Below are positions 50,851-58,316 of a stretch of DNA of 64,000 bases, piece after piece; the first letter of the stretch is position 1, and the number at the start of each line of letters is the position of its first letter. The notes below the pieces were generated by a model. The model had not been told where the DNA came from, ran no database searches, and worked only from the letters and a program-made list of their open reading frames with translations. The stretch covers positions 26,634-90,633 of the forward strand of contig CAVUCL010000002.1 of assembly GCA_963740055.1 (NCBI GenBank), read 5' to 3'. The translations under genes and the position numbers were made by a program. Source of the stretch: WHSW01 sp963740055 (lineage in GTDB: Bacteria > Actinomycetota > Thermoleophilia > Solirubrobacterales > 70-9).

Positions 50851-52424
50851 CTACTTGCGCAGCTCCTCGCCCAGGTACTTGCCGCGCATCTTCTTCGCCT
50901 TCTTCGTCTTCCTCGCGGCGTCCGGCCGGGGGATGAACTTGAGGTTGTAGGCGTAGTGGTTGACCGTGTGCGCGACCGCGTCCGACATCTGTCTCAGCCC
51001 ACGGCGGCTGATGTTGTCGATGTCGTCGCAGGCTTGGTGGTAGCAGGGATCGAAGGCCTCGCCCTCGGTGCCGCCGTATGCCTGCTGCTGGGCCTCGGTC
51101 TTGATCTCCTCCGCCCCGGTGAACAGGCCACCGGCGGGGATTCCGACGTCGATGAACGGGCCGTAGTCCGAACGCCGTCGAACGCCGTCTGGCCGCTGGC
51201 CAGGTCCTTGCGATCGAAGTAACGCTCGAACGTGCGCTCGATCGCGTCCGAGCCGTCCGGGCCCGGGCTACCGAACTTCGACCCGTTGCCGTCGTAGATG
51301 AATCGCGCGAAGTTCGGCGACCCGATCATGTCGAAGTTGAGGTAGAGCGCGATGTCCGTGCCCTCCTCCTCGGTGAGCTGGGAGACGTAGTAGGTCGAGC
51401 CGACGAGGCCCTCCTCCTCCGCGCCCCAGAACGCGAACCGGAGCTTGTTCTCGGGCGTCAGGCTTCCCTTGCCCTGAGCGATCTGCTCCGCGAGCTCGAG
51501 CAGCGTCGCCGAGCCCGTGCCGTTGTCGTTGATTCCCGGCCCTTCGGTGACGCTGTCGAGGTGCGCACCGGCCATGACCACGTTGTCGGGATCGCCCTTC
51601 TTCGTCTCGGCGATCACGTTCTCGGTCGTGCGCTCCTCGGAGTGGGTGACCGTCTTGATGTGGACCGTGGTTCCGGTGGCGCCGTTGGCGACCCCGTTCG
51701 AGAGATCCTCGCCGGTGGCGAAGCTCGTGTCGACGGCGGGGATCGCGGCGTTCGGGCCGCCCAGGGTGCCGAAGATGACGTCCGTTCGACCCGGCTGACC
51801 CTCGTTGAAGATCACCGCGCCGACGGCTCCGGCCGCTGCCGCGTTGTCGACCTTGACCCGGAAGTCACAGGTGCCGCGCTGCATCAGCGCGATCTGGCCC
51901 GAGACCCCGGTGCCGGTGAAGTCCTCCGGCTCGCAGCCCGAGTTCGACGTGCTCGGCTCCGCGCCGGGCGGCAGCACGAGGTCGATCGCCACCAGCTCCT
52001 CGGTGACGTCGCCGCTGCCCGAGAACTCCATCGTCGAGTACTCCTCGTTCTCGACGTAGGTCTGGGGGTCCGGTGCGGTCTGCTCGAACACCGAGTCCTC
52101 GTCCTGGAAGAAGACGTCGAAGTCGAACGCCTGCAGGCTGACCTTCCAGCCGGCCTTGTCGAGCTTGTCGGCGACGTAGTCGACCGATGCATCGTGCCCG
52201 CCGAAGCCGGAGGCGCGGTTGCCGCCGTTGGCGTCGGCGATCGCCTGGAACTGCTCGAGCTCGTCGATGATCGCATCGACCTCGAGCGCCTGGCGGAGCT
52301 TCTGCGAGCCCTCGAAGCTGCCCGATCCGGAAGCGCTCTTTCCTGCCGTGGCGCTGCCGACGAGCGCGGTGAGCGCGACGAGCGCGGCGATGGCGCCGAG
52401 CACGTGCGCGTGTCTTCTGATCAC
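50851..52424 (-). CDS. Secreted M28 aminopeptidase with a PA domain, one frameshift
   Basis: Signal peptide (HVLGAIAALVALTALVGSAT) follows GTG 52424, which has GGAGGA 6-7 nt upstream. A protease-associated domain follows (LMQRGTCDFRVKVDNAAAAG, VGAVIFNEGQPGRTDVIFG), then the M28 zinc core: VVMAGAHLDSVTEGPGINDN then GTGSATLLELAEQ, RFAFWGAEEEGLVGSTYYVS. The frame breaks near 51172-51178 and resumes with SDYGPFIDVGIPAGGLFTGA, ending CYHQACDDIDNISRRGLRQM and KYLGEELRK. With one base restored the protein is about 524 residues, normal for this peptidase type. Releases N-terminal residues outside the cell. Confidence 0.85.
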
Positions 52425-52526
52425 GAGTGATCCTCCCTCGAAGAACGTTTCTGCGGGGCCCCCCTTCCCTGCACCGATGACAGGTCGCTACCCGGTTGCG
52501 GTCGATCCCATTCCTGCGCCGAGCGC

Positions 52527-52532
52527 TACCGT
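52527..52532 (+). promoter_or_regulatory. -10 box TACCGT, leaderless start of the SRAP gene
   Basis: TACCGT ends 7 nt before ATC 52540, the codon directly preceding the catalytic cysteine. Confidence 0.45.
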
Positions 52533-52539
52533 CGAGGGC

Positions 52540-53238
52540 ATCTGCGGGCGCTACACGCTGACCAATCCCGACCCTGCTCGGCTGCGGGCCCGCTTCGACC
52601 TGCTCGAGAGCGCAAAGCCCGCCGACGAGCCTCGGTTCAACATCGCGCCCACCGACCCGGTGCTGGCGATCCGCCGCGACGAGGACGGGACGCGCGACCT
52701 CGGCCGGCTGCGCTGGGGCCTGGTCCCCGGACGCTGGGCGCAGAAGCGCTCCGCCCGGCCGCTGATCAACGCGCGCGCCGAGACCCTCGGCGAGCAGCCG
52801 GCGTTCGCCGAGTCGTTTCGCGAGCGCCGCTGCCTGATTCCGGCGGACGGGTTCTACGAGTGGCTCAGCGACGAGCGCGGCAAGCGCCCGATCTGGCTCA
52901 GTCGCCCGGACGCGGAGCTGTTCGCGTTCGCCGGCGTCTGGGCGCGCCTCGACCCGGCCGAGCCCGGTACCGAGCCGCTGCACAGCTGCGCGATCGTGAC
53001 CTGCCGCCCGAACGCGCTCATGCGACCGATCCACGACCGGATGCCGGTCGTGCTCGAGCCGGGCGCCGAGGCCGCCTGGCTCGATCCGGAGCTCGACCCG
53101 ACCGAACTGCTCGGGCTGCTGGTTCCGGCGGCCGACGAGGCGCTCGTCGCGCGCGAGGTCGGCGACCACGTCAACGACGTGCGCAAGGACGGGCCCGAGC
53201 TGATCGCCCCGCGCGACGAGCAGCGGGCGCTGTTCTAG
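52540..53238 (+). CDS. SRAP/HMCES abasic-site DNA-protein crosslink enzyme, ATC start
   Basis: 232 residues. SRAP proteins form a thiazolidine link to abasic sites in single-stranded DNA through Cys2, which becomes N-terminal after Met removal. Here CGRYTLTNPDPARLRARFDL begins immediately after an ATC codon, so ATC 52540 must act as initiator; there is no ATG, GTG or TTG nearby, and the upstream frame has no homology. The other catalytic residues are present: Asn in RPLINARAETLGEQPAFAES, Glu in IPADGFYEWLSDERGKR, His in MRPIHDRMPVVLEPG. TACCGT is 7 nt upstream, fitting a leaderless transcript. Confidence 0.88.
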   Translation: MCGRYTLTNPDPARLRARFDLLESAKPADEPRFNIAPTDPVLAIRRDEDGTRDLGRLRWGLVPGRWAQKRSARPLINARAETLGEQPAFAESFRERRCLIPADGFYEWLSDERGKRPIWLSRPDAELFAFAGVWARLDPAEPGTEPLHSCAIVTCRPNALMRPIHDRMPVVLEPGAEAAWLDPELDPTELLGLLVPAADEALVAREVGDHVNDVRKDGPELIAPRDEQRALF

Positions 53239-53248
53239 GGACCGCGGC

Positions 53249-53773
53249 TCAGGCGGGCGCCGGAGCGGCGCGGGAGTCGTCGTCCTCGCCGTGCAGCGGG
53301 CGGCCGCCGATCGGCCGCTCCTCCTCGACGTGCCACTCCTGCGCGAAGCCGATCATCGCGACGACGATCAGCAGCAGCTGAACCGGGACGACGATCAGCG
53401 TCAGCAGGCCGAGCAGGTCCTCGGGCAGGGCGGGCGAGTCGAGCCCGTCCTTGGAGCGCGCGAACCACTCGGGGGCGGCGATCGCGGCGAAGATCGCGAG
53501 GATGATCGCGAGCGCCGCGGCGACCGGGAGCAGGCCGCGGTTCCAGCGCATGATCAGGAACGCGAAGATGATGTAGAGGCCGGCCCAGGCGAGGGTCATG
53601 AAGCCGACGCTGGCGCCGAGCAGGCGCTCCCAGCCGCCGAGCGTGACCACGATCAGCAACCCGGCGCTGATCAGCAGGACGAAGGCGATCACCGCCTTCA
53701 TCGTCTTGCACTCGGCCTTCTCGCGGTTGGGCCGCCAGAGCTCATAGCCCTCGCGCGCTTCTGCGACCTGCAT
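53249..53773 (-). CDS. Integral membrane protein, unknown function
   Basis: About 174 residues with four membrane segments: AVIAFVLLISAGLLIVVTLG, FMTLAWAGLYIIFAFLIMRW, LPVAAALAIILAIFAAIAAP, LTLIVVPVQLLLIVVAMIGF. The N-terminal QVAEAREGYELWRPNREKAE is soluble, and the C-terminus is acidic. I chose ATG 53773, 7 nt after TATGCT; the ATG at 53785 overlaps that -10 box. Not recognised as any characterised transporter. Confidence 0.7.
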   Translation of the reverse strand: MQVAEAREGYELWRPNREKAECKTMKAVIAFVLLISAGLLIVVTLGGWERLLGASVGFMTLAWAGLYIIFAFLIMRWNRGLLPVAAALAIILAIFAAIAAPEWFARSKDGLDSPALPEDLLGLLTLIVVPVQLLLIVVAMIGFAQEWHVEEERPIGGRPLHGEDDDSRAAPAPA

Positions 53774-53780
53774 CCGGGCA

Positions 53781-53786
53781 AGCATA
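53781..53786 (-). promoter_or_regulatory. -10 box TATGCT, leaderless start
   Basis: TATGCT on the minus strand ends 7 nt before ATG 53773. Confidence 0.4.
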
Positions 53787-53860
53787 TGCGCTCGCGCGAC
53801 GGCGCGCGGCGGTTCCGGTGCGCGCGCCGTGCACGGGCTTGCGACCGGGCTTCGCGGGCC

Positions 53861-53866
53861 TAGAAT
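53861..53866 (+). promoter_or_regulatory. -10 box TAGAAT of tRNA-Leu (UAG)
   Basis: Ends 9 nt before the tRNA 5' end, which sets the promoter geometry for this genome. Confidence 0.55.
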
Positions 53867-53875
53867 CGATCATCC

Positions 53876-53958
53876 GCGGGCGTGGTGGAATTGGCATACA
53901 CGCCGTCTTTAGGTGGCGGTGCTCTCTGAGCTTGGGGGTTCGAATCCCTCCGCCCGCA
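53876..53958 (+). tRNA. tRNA-Leu (UAG)
   Basis: 83 nt. Acceptor GCGGGCG pairs with CGCCCGC, discriminator A; anticodon loop TTTAGGT gives UAG; long variable arm (TGCTCTCTGAGCTT) as expected for leucine. Confidence 0.93.
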
Positions 53959-53960
53959 TC

Positions 53961-53966
53961 TAGACT
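53961..53966 (+). promoter_or_regulatory. -10 box TAGACT of tRNA-Trp
   Basis: Ends 10 nt before the tRNA 5' end. Confidence 0.5.
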
Positions 53967-53976
53967 TGCCCCGCTC

Positions 53977-54047
53977 GGGGGACTGGTGTAACGGCAACAT
54001 AGCGGTCTCCAAAACCGCTGCTCGAGGTTCGATTCCTCGGTCCCCCG
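53977..54047 (+). tRNA. tRNA-Trp (CCA)
   Basis: 71 nt. Acceptor GGGGGAC pairs with GTCCCCC, discriminator G. Anticodon loop CTCCAAA gives CCA. The short D arm (GTGT-AACGGCA-ACAT) resembles glutamine-type bodies more than the usual tryptophan tRNA, so the body is unusual even though the anticodon and G73 fit tryptophan. Confidence 0.85.
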
Positions 54048-54142
54048 CTGACCGCCGACCGCTGGCCGCAACTCGGCCGCGGATCGGGGGTTTGAGCTGT
54101 ACAGCGCGCCGGCAGGGGCGCGCTGAAACTTCCTTTCCGACC

Positions 54143-54745
54143 ATGACCCAGACCCAGACGGCATCGAGACGACGGCTGCTCGCGGTGACCGCGCTCGCCG
54201 CGGTCGGCGCGGCGCTGCTCGCGGCGGTCGCGATCGGCGCGAGCGAGGGCGCGGCGCCGACCAGCGCCGCCGCCGGGGTCTCGTGCCACGGCGCCGACGA
54301 GCCCGCCGGCGAGCTCGGCCGCAAGCAGCTGCGCAAGGCCGTTCGCTGCCTGGTCAACGAGCGGCGGGCGATTCGCGGACTCGGCGCGCTCGCCCGCAAC
54401 CGGAGCCTGGAGAAGACGGCGCAGCGCCACAGCAAGGTCATGGTCGAGACCGATTGCCTCGCCCATCGCTGCGAGGGCGAGCGCCGGCTCGAGTCGAGGC
54501 TGCGGCGGGCGGGCTACTTCGCCGGCGCGAGCTCGTGGCGCTATGCCGAGAACACCGGCTGCGGCGCGAGCGCCGAGGCGATGGTCTCGAGCTGGATGGA
54601 GCGCAGCTACCACCGCACGAACATCCTCGATAAGGGGTTTCGCGAAGTCGGCATCGGCGTCACCGGCCGACCGGTCGAAGGGCGCTGCGAGCCCGGCTAC
54701 GCGACCTTCGCGATGATCGCCGGCCGGCGCACGCTCGCCGACTGA
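54143..54745 (+). CDS. Secreted CAP/SCP-domain protein 1
   Basis: 200 residues. Signal segment RRRLLAVTALAAVGAALLAA. The CAP domain follows: RKQLRKAVRCLVNERRAIRG, LEKTAQRHSKVMVETDCLAH, RYAENTGCGASAEAMVSSWM, RSYHRTNILDKGFREVGIGV. Histidine and glutamate positions of the CAP cavity are kept. Six cysteines suggest disulfides outside the cell. Start ATG 54143 has no strong ribosome binding site. Role unknown; bacterial CAP proteins may bind lipids or peptidoglycan. Paralogue of the next gene. Confidence 0.8.
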   Translation: MTQTQTASRRRLLAVTALAAVGAALLAAVAIGASEGAAPTSAAAGVSCHGADEPAGELGRKQLRKAVRCLVNERRAIRGLGALARNRSLEKTAQRHSKVMVETDCLAHRCEGERRLESRLRRAGYFAGASSWRYAENTGCGASAEAMVSSWMERSYHRTNILDKGFREVGIGVTGRPVEGRCEPGYATFAMIAGRRTLAD

Positions 54746-54824
54746 ACGCGGTTTCGCGTCGCTCCGCCTCCGAAGCGGGGGGCGGTGGACGCATGTTCGG
54801 CGCCGCTGAAGCGGAGGCCGCAGA

Positions 54825-55430
54825 GTGCCGACGAGGCGGGAGATGGTGCTGCGCATCGGAAACGTCTCCCTGCCGCTGGTCGGCGCGCTCGCGCTGCTGA
54901 TCGCGCTCGCGCTCGTGCTGCTCGCCGGTCCCGGCGCTTCCTCGGCGCAGGCGAGCGCCTGCAAGCGCTACGGCGACCTCGAGGCGCGCAAGCTTTCCAA
55001 CGGCGAGGCGCGCGACGCGATCCGCTGCCTGATCAACAACGAGCGCCAGCGCCGCGGCCTACCCGGGCTCGATCGGTCGAAGAAGCTGCAGAAGGCCGCG
55101 CAGCGCCACAACAAGCGCATGGACGGGACCGGATGCTTCTCGCACCAGTGCTCGGGCGAGGCGGGACTCGAGTCGCGGCTGCGCAGCGTCGGCTACCTCA
55201 ACGGCGGGCTCTCGCGCTGGGCCTACGGCGAGAACATCGCCTGGGGCGCGGTCGGCCACGGCACTCCGGAGGCGATCGTCGAGATGTGGATGAACTCGAG
55301 CGGCCACCGCGCCAACATCCTCAGTCCCCTCTTCCGCGAGGTCGGGGTCGGCTTCTCGACCGGCACGCCCACCGACAAGCACGCTCCCGCGGGCATCTAC
55401 ACGACCACGTTCGGCCTCGCGCAGGGCTGA
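54825..55430 (+). CDS. Secreted CAP/SCP-domain protein 2
   Basis: 201 residues from GTG 54825 (ATG 54843 possible). Signal LPLVGALALLIALALVLLAG. CAP domain: RDAIRCLINNERQRRGLPGL, LQKAAQRHNKRMDGTGCFSH, RWAYGENIAWGAVGHGTPEA, MWMNSSGHRANILSPLFREV, closer to the classical SCP motif (GHRANIL) than copy 1. Tandem duplicate of the preceding gene. Together they lie between two pairs of tRNA genes. Confidence 0.8.
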   Translation: MPTRREMVLRIGNVSLPLVGALALLIALALVLLAGPGASSAQASACKRYGDLEARKLSNGEARDAIRCLINNERQRRGLPGLDRSKKLQKAAQRHNKRMDGTGCFSHQCSGEAGLESRLRSVGYLNGGLSRWAYGENIAWGAVGHGTPEAIVEMWMNSSGHRANILSPLFREVGVGFSTGTPTDKHAPAGIYTTTFGLAQG

Positions 55431-55450
55431 GCGCGGGCGCCCCGCAGGGC

Positions 55451-55456
55451 TAGAAT
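55451..55456 (+). promoter_or_regulatory. -10 box TAGAAT of tRNA-Gly
   Basis: Ends 10 nt before the tRNA 5' end. Confidence 0.5.
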
Positions 55457-55466
55457 CGCCCTCCGC

Positions 55467-55538
55467 GCGGGCGAAGTGTTACTGGTTGCACGTGAGCCTT
55501 CCAAGCTCGAAGAACGGGTTCGAGCCCCGTCGCCCGCT
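55467..55538 (+). tRNA. tRNA-Gly (UCC)
   Basis: 72 nt. Acceptor GCGGGCG pairs with CGCCCGC, discriminator T; anticodon loop CTTCCAA gives UCC; T arm ACGGG-TTCGAGC-CCCGT. Confidence 0.92.
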
Positions 55539-55565
55539 TGCCGTCCGGCCGCTCGTGGCTTGACG

Positions 55566-55571
55566 TAGACT
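55566..55571 (+). promoter_or_regulatory. -10 box TAGACT of tRNA-Pro
   Basis: Ends 11 nt before the tRNA 5' end. Confidence 0.5.
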
Positions 55572-55582
55572 CGGATCGACCA

Positions 55583-55656
55583 CGGGGCGTGGCGCAGTCT
55601 GGTAGCGCACTCGGCTGGGGGCCGAGCGGTCGCTGGTTCAAATCCAGTCGCCCCGA
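55583..55656 (+). tRNA. tRNA-Pro (GGG), attachment site for the accessory region
   Basis: 74 nt. Acceptor CGGGGCG pairs with CGCCCCG, discriminator A; anticodon loop CTGGGGG gives GGG. The 45 nt from 55612 to 55656 recur at 61442-61486, and 40 nt recur at 57668-57707, so this gene is the integration site of the region that follows. Confidence 0.93.
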
Positions 55657-55756
55657 CTGAGACGACGCGTCCCCGCGTCCCCACGTCCCCACTCGGGGGA
55701 GGCCCTGCTTTGCGGCGCGTGAGCGCGGCACGCGGCGGATCCTGAGCCTGCTCGGC

Positions 55757-56163
55757 TAGTCCACGCGCTCGAGCACGATGACCGGGATCTCTCTCTCGGT
55801 CCGCCGCTGATACTCGTCGTAGGCCGGGTAGTAGCCGGCCATCGTCCGCTCACTTCGGTCTCTCCTGGGGAGTCGCCTCCCGCGCCCGGGACTTGAACCT
55901 CGCCCTTGATCTGCACCTCGACCTCGGGTCTGCCTTCAGGTCGAGATACCAGGGCGGGTGCGTCGGAGCGCCGCAGTCGGACGCGATCAGCACCACGTCG
56001 TCGCCGCGGCGCCCGTAGAGCAGCGGCGTGGTCCGCTTCTCACCCGATTTGCGGCCGGTGGTGGTCAGCAACAGCACGAGGGCCTCGCGCCAGTAGTGGC
56101 CCTCCTCGCCGTCGGTGGTGCGATAGCGCTCGACGTGCTCCTGGCCGTAGAGCTCAGGCATGA
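55757..56163 (-). pseudogene. DDN-type F420-dependent nitroreductase family, frame breaks as given
   Basis: Starts MPELYGQEHVERYRTTDGEE at ATG 56163 and continues LVLLLTTTGRKSGEKRTTPL then LLYGRRGDDVVLIASDCGAP and WYLDLKADP, the signature of the deazaflavin-dependent nitroreductase (DDN) family. After residue 82 the frame shifts (PEVEVQIKGE), again (FKSRAREATPQERPK), and again (MAGYYPAYDEYQRRTEREIP, ending VIVLERVD at 55757). All parts are well conserved, so two or three extra or missing bases explain it. Uses F420H2 to reduce quinones or nitro compounds. GATGAT lies 6 nt before the start. Confidence 0.75.
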
Positions 56164-56500
56164 CGCGATCATCGCAGGTGGCCGATCGCGGTTTGGCGGC
56201 TCGTCTCGCGGCGTGGCGACGACGTGTGAACACCCGCGCCGAGGCTGAACTGGCGGCGGCGCCGCGACGAGTAGGAGTCCGTGCTGGGAGATCATGGCCT
56301 GCGCCCTTCGCGTGGATGCGGGGACCTCGGCCGCTGGGATGAGACTCCGCCATACCCGCTTTGGATGAAAGCCGGCAGCCGCGATCAGGCCGGTAGCGTG
56401 CTCGCTCCACGATCCGTGGGTGCTAACGAGAAGCGAATCGGGCCGGGTATTCGATTTACCTGCGACGCACGGACCTAGGCGGAGGAAGTTGGGCTGGCGG
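56164..56500. other. Non-coding stretch carrying repeat copy 1
   Basis: No supported gene. It holds the first copy of a dispersed repeat of about 110 bp (56355-56473). Confidence 0.5.
56355..56473 (+). repeat. Dispersed island repeat, copy 1
   Basis: Shares with copy 3 the blocks CCGCTTTGGA, GCGATCAGGCCG, CTCGCTC-ACGATCCGTG and GCGAATCGGGCC, and ends with TGCGACGCACGG, the remnant of the right arm seen complete in copy 2. Arms have diverged, so the hairpin is partial. Confidence 0.55.
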
Positions 56501-56749
56501 TCAGCGCTTCTTAGCCTTGGCCTTCGTCTTGCGCTTGCCCTTGCCACTCGACGCGCCGGCTCGCTTGGTGACCGACCCCGCGGCGCCCTTGGCGGTGCTG
56601 CCGACCGCCTTGGCGGCCTTTGTGACGCTCTTTCCGGCGCTTCGCGCCGAGCTTTTGACGTCCTTTGCGCTGGACTTTGCCGCGTTGCGCTTGCGCGTTG
56701 CGGCTCCCTTCTTCGCTGCGGCGCTGCGTTGAGCCTTGGTCCGTGACAT
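56501..56749 (-). CDS. Histone H1-like Lys/Ala-rich protein 1
   Basis: 82 residues, almost entirely K, A, S, T, R and G: RTKAQRSAAAKKGAATRKRN, SARSAGKSVTKAAKAVGSTA, SGKGKRKTKAKAKKR. This is the composition of bacterial H1-like and HU-tail nucleoid proteins. GGAGG stands 6 nt before ATG 56749. Probably binds DNA non-specifically; a second, longer H1-like gene lies at 58775. Confidence 0.75.
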   Translation of the reverse strand: MSRTKAQRSAAAKKGAATRKRNAAKSSAKDVKSSARSAGKSVTKAAKAVGSTAKGAAGSVTKRAGASSGKGKRKTKAKAKKR

Positions 56750-56878
56750 GGCTGTCCTCCTGTTCGCGAAAGCGAGAAGTCTAAGCGCACACCTGGTCGA
56801 TTGAGGCATGGCCCCAACGTCAGCTGATGCGGCCGGGCGGAAGCCGGTCGAGTCATCAGCTGTCACGCCGGGAAGCGC

Positions 56879-56951
56879 ATTCGCTCGACTATTCGTGCGT
56901 CGTAGCGAGAAACGAATCGGGCCACGTATCGGATCTCGCTACGACGCACGG
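56879..56951 (+). repeat. Dispersed island repeat, copy 2, with perfect 17-bp inverted repeat
   Basis: Arms at 56894-56910 and 56934-56950 are exact inverse complements (CGTGCGTCGTAGCGAGA and its complement) around a 23-nt loop containing CGAATCGGGCC. The hairpin has no T-run. Copy 3 has only the left arm. Confidence 0.7.
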
Positions 56952-57020
56952 CCAGGCACGGAGAAGTACCGATTTGCATGGAAAGCGCAACATCCATAAG
57001 CGCGTGATTAGCTGTCGGGG

Positions 57021-57434
57021 ATGCCTAAGCGCCTGCTGATAGCTGCCGGCGAGGCCGCTGACAGAGCGGACGCGCTGCCATTCGGAGTCCCCGAACTCAT
57101 CGAGGCGGCAGATGAGGTCCTCGTTATCACCCCGGCCCTACCGACTCGCTTCGAGTGGCTCGCGTCGGCTACCGACAAGGCACGCGAGCAGGCGGATGTG
57201 CGGCTTCGAGAGGTTCTCACCCAAATCGAAGAGCTAGGCGCTGAGGCCGATGGTGAGGTTGGAGCGGATGACCCGATGCTGGCCTTCGAGGACGCGCTGC
57301 GGGACTTTCCGGCCGATCACATCCTGGTGGGCCTTCGTTCAGCGGATCATGCCGGCTGGCAGGAGCGCGGTCTGTTGGATCAGTTACTGGAGCGCTTCGC
57401 GCGCCCGGTCACGGTCTTCTCGCTCGGCGACTAG
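57021..57434 (+). CDS. Universal-stress-like hypothetical protein
   Basis: 137 residues: MPKRLLIAAGEAADRADALP, PELIEAADEVLVITPALPTR, DFPADHILVGLRSADHAGWQ, LLDQLLERFARPVTVFSLGD. The alternation and the C-terminal DHILVGLR...PVTVF resemble single-domain universal stress proteins, but the nucleotide-binding G-x2-G-x9-G motif is missing. Intact, leaderless-like start. Role unknown. Confidence 0.55.
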   Translation: MPKRLLIAAGEAADRADALPFGVPELIEAADEVLVITPALPTRFEWLASATDKAREQADVRLREVLTQIEELGAEADGEVGADDPMLAFEDALRDFPADHILVGLRSADHAGWQERGLLDQLLERFARPVTVFSLGD

Positions 57435-57445
57435 CGGTCTAGGCC

Positions 57446-57547
57446 GCTTTGGACTAAAAGCGATAGCCGGCGATCAGGCCGCTAGGCGTACTCGCTCGAC
57501 GATCCGTGCGTCGTAGCGAGAAACGAATCGGGCCCCCGATCCGAACC
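57446..57547 (+). repeat. Dispersed island repeat, copy 3
   Basis: Reads CCGCTTTGGA at its left end, then GGCGATCAGGCCGCTAG, CTCGCTCGACGATCCGTG and the intact left arm at 57505-57521 followed by AACGAATCGGGCC. Its right arm has been replaced by other sequence shortly before the tRNA-Pro repeat. Confidence 0.6.
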
Positions 57548-57558
57548 TGCGAAGGTCG

Positions 57559-57707
57559 TGGTACCGCTTTGGTACCCACTGCTGCGTCCAATGCGTCCAG
57601 AACGTCCACGGCGGTGGACGATGGGGACGCGGGGGACGCTCCGGGACGCATCTACGCCGACCGCGTCGCTGGGGGCCGAGCGGTCGCTGGTTCAAATCCA
57701 GTCGCCC
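57559..57707 (+). repeat. Island att repeat 1: conserved flank plus tRNA-Pro 3' half
   Basis: Bases 57668-57707 are identical over 40 nt to tRNA-Pro 55614-55653. The preceding about 105 bp (57559-57665) match 61332-61439 almost base for base and include the inverted repeat GTCCAC-GGCG-GTGGAC. The two parts together form the end of one inserted segment. Confidence 0.85.
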
Positions 57708-57717
57708 GGATCAGAGC

Positions 57718-58005
57718 GAAAGCGGGCTCGCCAAACGGGTTTTCGACCGCGCCGCACAGCTCTCGGGTATCCCGCCGTATTCGCACGGTACCGCCGCTGG
57801 TGCCAACTGGGCCATCGACTATTTCGAGGCCCTGCACCCGTACTCGGCCGGTGGCGCGTACGTAAACAAGATGATGGACGAGGGTCAGGAGCGGGTCCGC
57901 GCCAGCTACCGCGACACCTACGGCCGCCTCGCGCAAACCAAGGCGACCTACGATGAGGACAAACCCTTTCTCCGCGTCAATCAGAACCTTGAGCCGAAGG
58001 CGTAG
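57718..58005 (+). pseudogene. C-terminal fragment of a berberine-bridge (BBE) type FAD oxidase
   Basis: The open frame gives SGLAKRVFDRAAQLSGIPPY, then WAIDYFEALHPYSAGGAYVN, MMDEGQERVRASYRDTYGRL and PFLRVNQNLEPKA before TAG 58003-58005. This is the BBE tail of an FAD-linked oxidase, about 95 residues out of the usual 450. No start codon or N-terminal FAD domain is present; the fragment begins next to att repeat 1. A remnant cut by integration or deletion. Confidence 0.75.
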
Positions 58006-58316
58006 AGCTCTGCGGCGGTCGGTCCAGCAGTACGAGCAGACAAGACCGGCAGCGACACTTCTTTGGCGCCGACGACCCTCGAAAGGCGAACAGCCTGAGC
58101 GTGCACGGGGGATAGATACGAATCCGTAGCCGACCGAACATTTGTTTGGGCAGCGGCTGAGTCCGGGTACAGCGAGGGTTGCAGGCAGCTTTGCGTCGGC
58201 AAGGGCGATGACAACCTGCTAACACCGGCTGGGAGCAAATGGGCGGGAGTGGCTTACAGTCACCCTGGCACGGCCCACGGCGGGAGAGAGAGCAAAGGAA
58301 CGGAGAACGGAAACCT
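58006..58316. other. Non-coding stretch
   Basis: No supported gene on either strand. Close to the next gene is a GGAGA-type ribosome binding site; nothing else recognised. Confidence 0.4.

Noticed and set aside
56355..57547. Integron attC sites
   Set aside because: The repeats have paired arms but I could not find the RYYYAAC / GTTRRRY core motifs, and no integron integrase is present.
57558..57956. Short proteins read across the tRNA-Pro repeats (phrases such as VAGSNPVAP)
   Set aside because: These are translations of tRNA sequence and the att flank, not genes.
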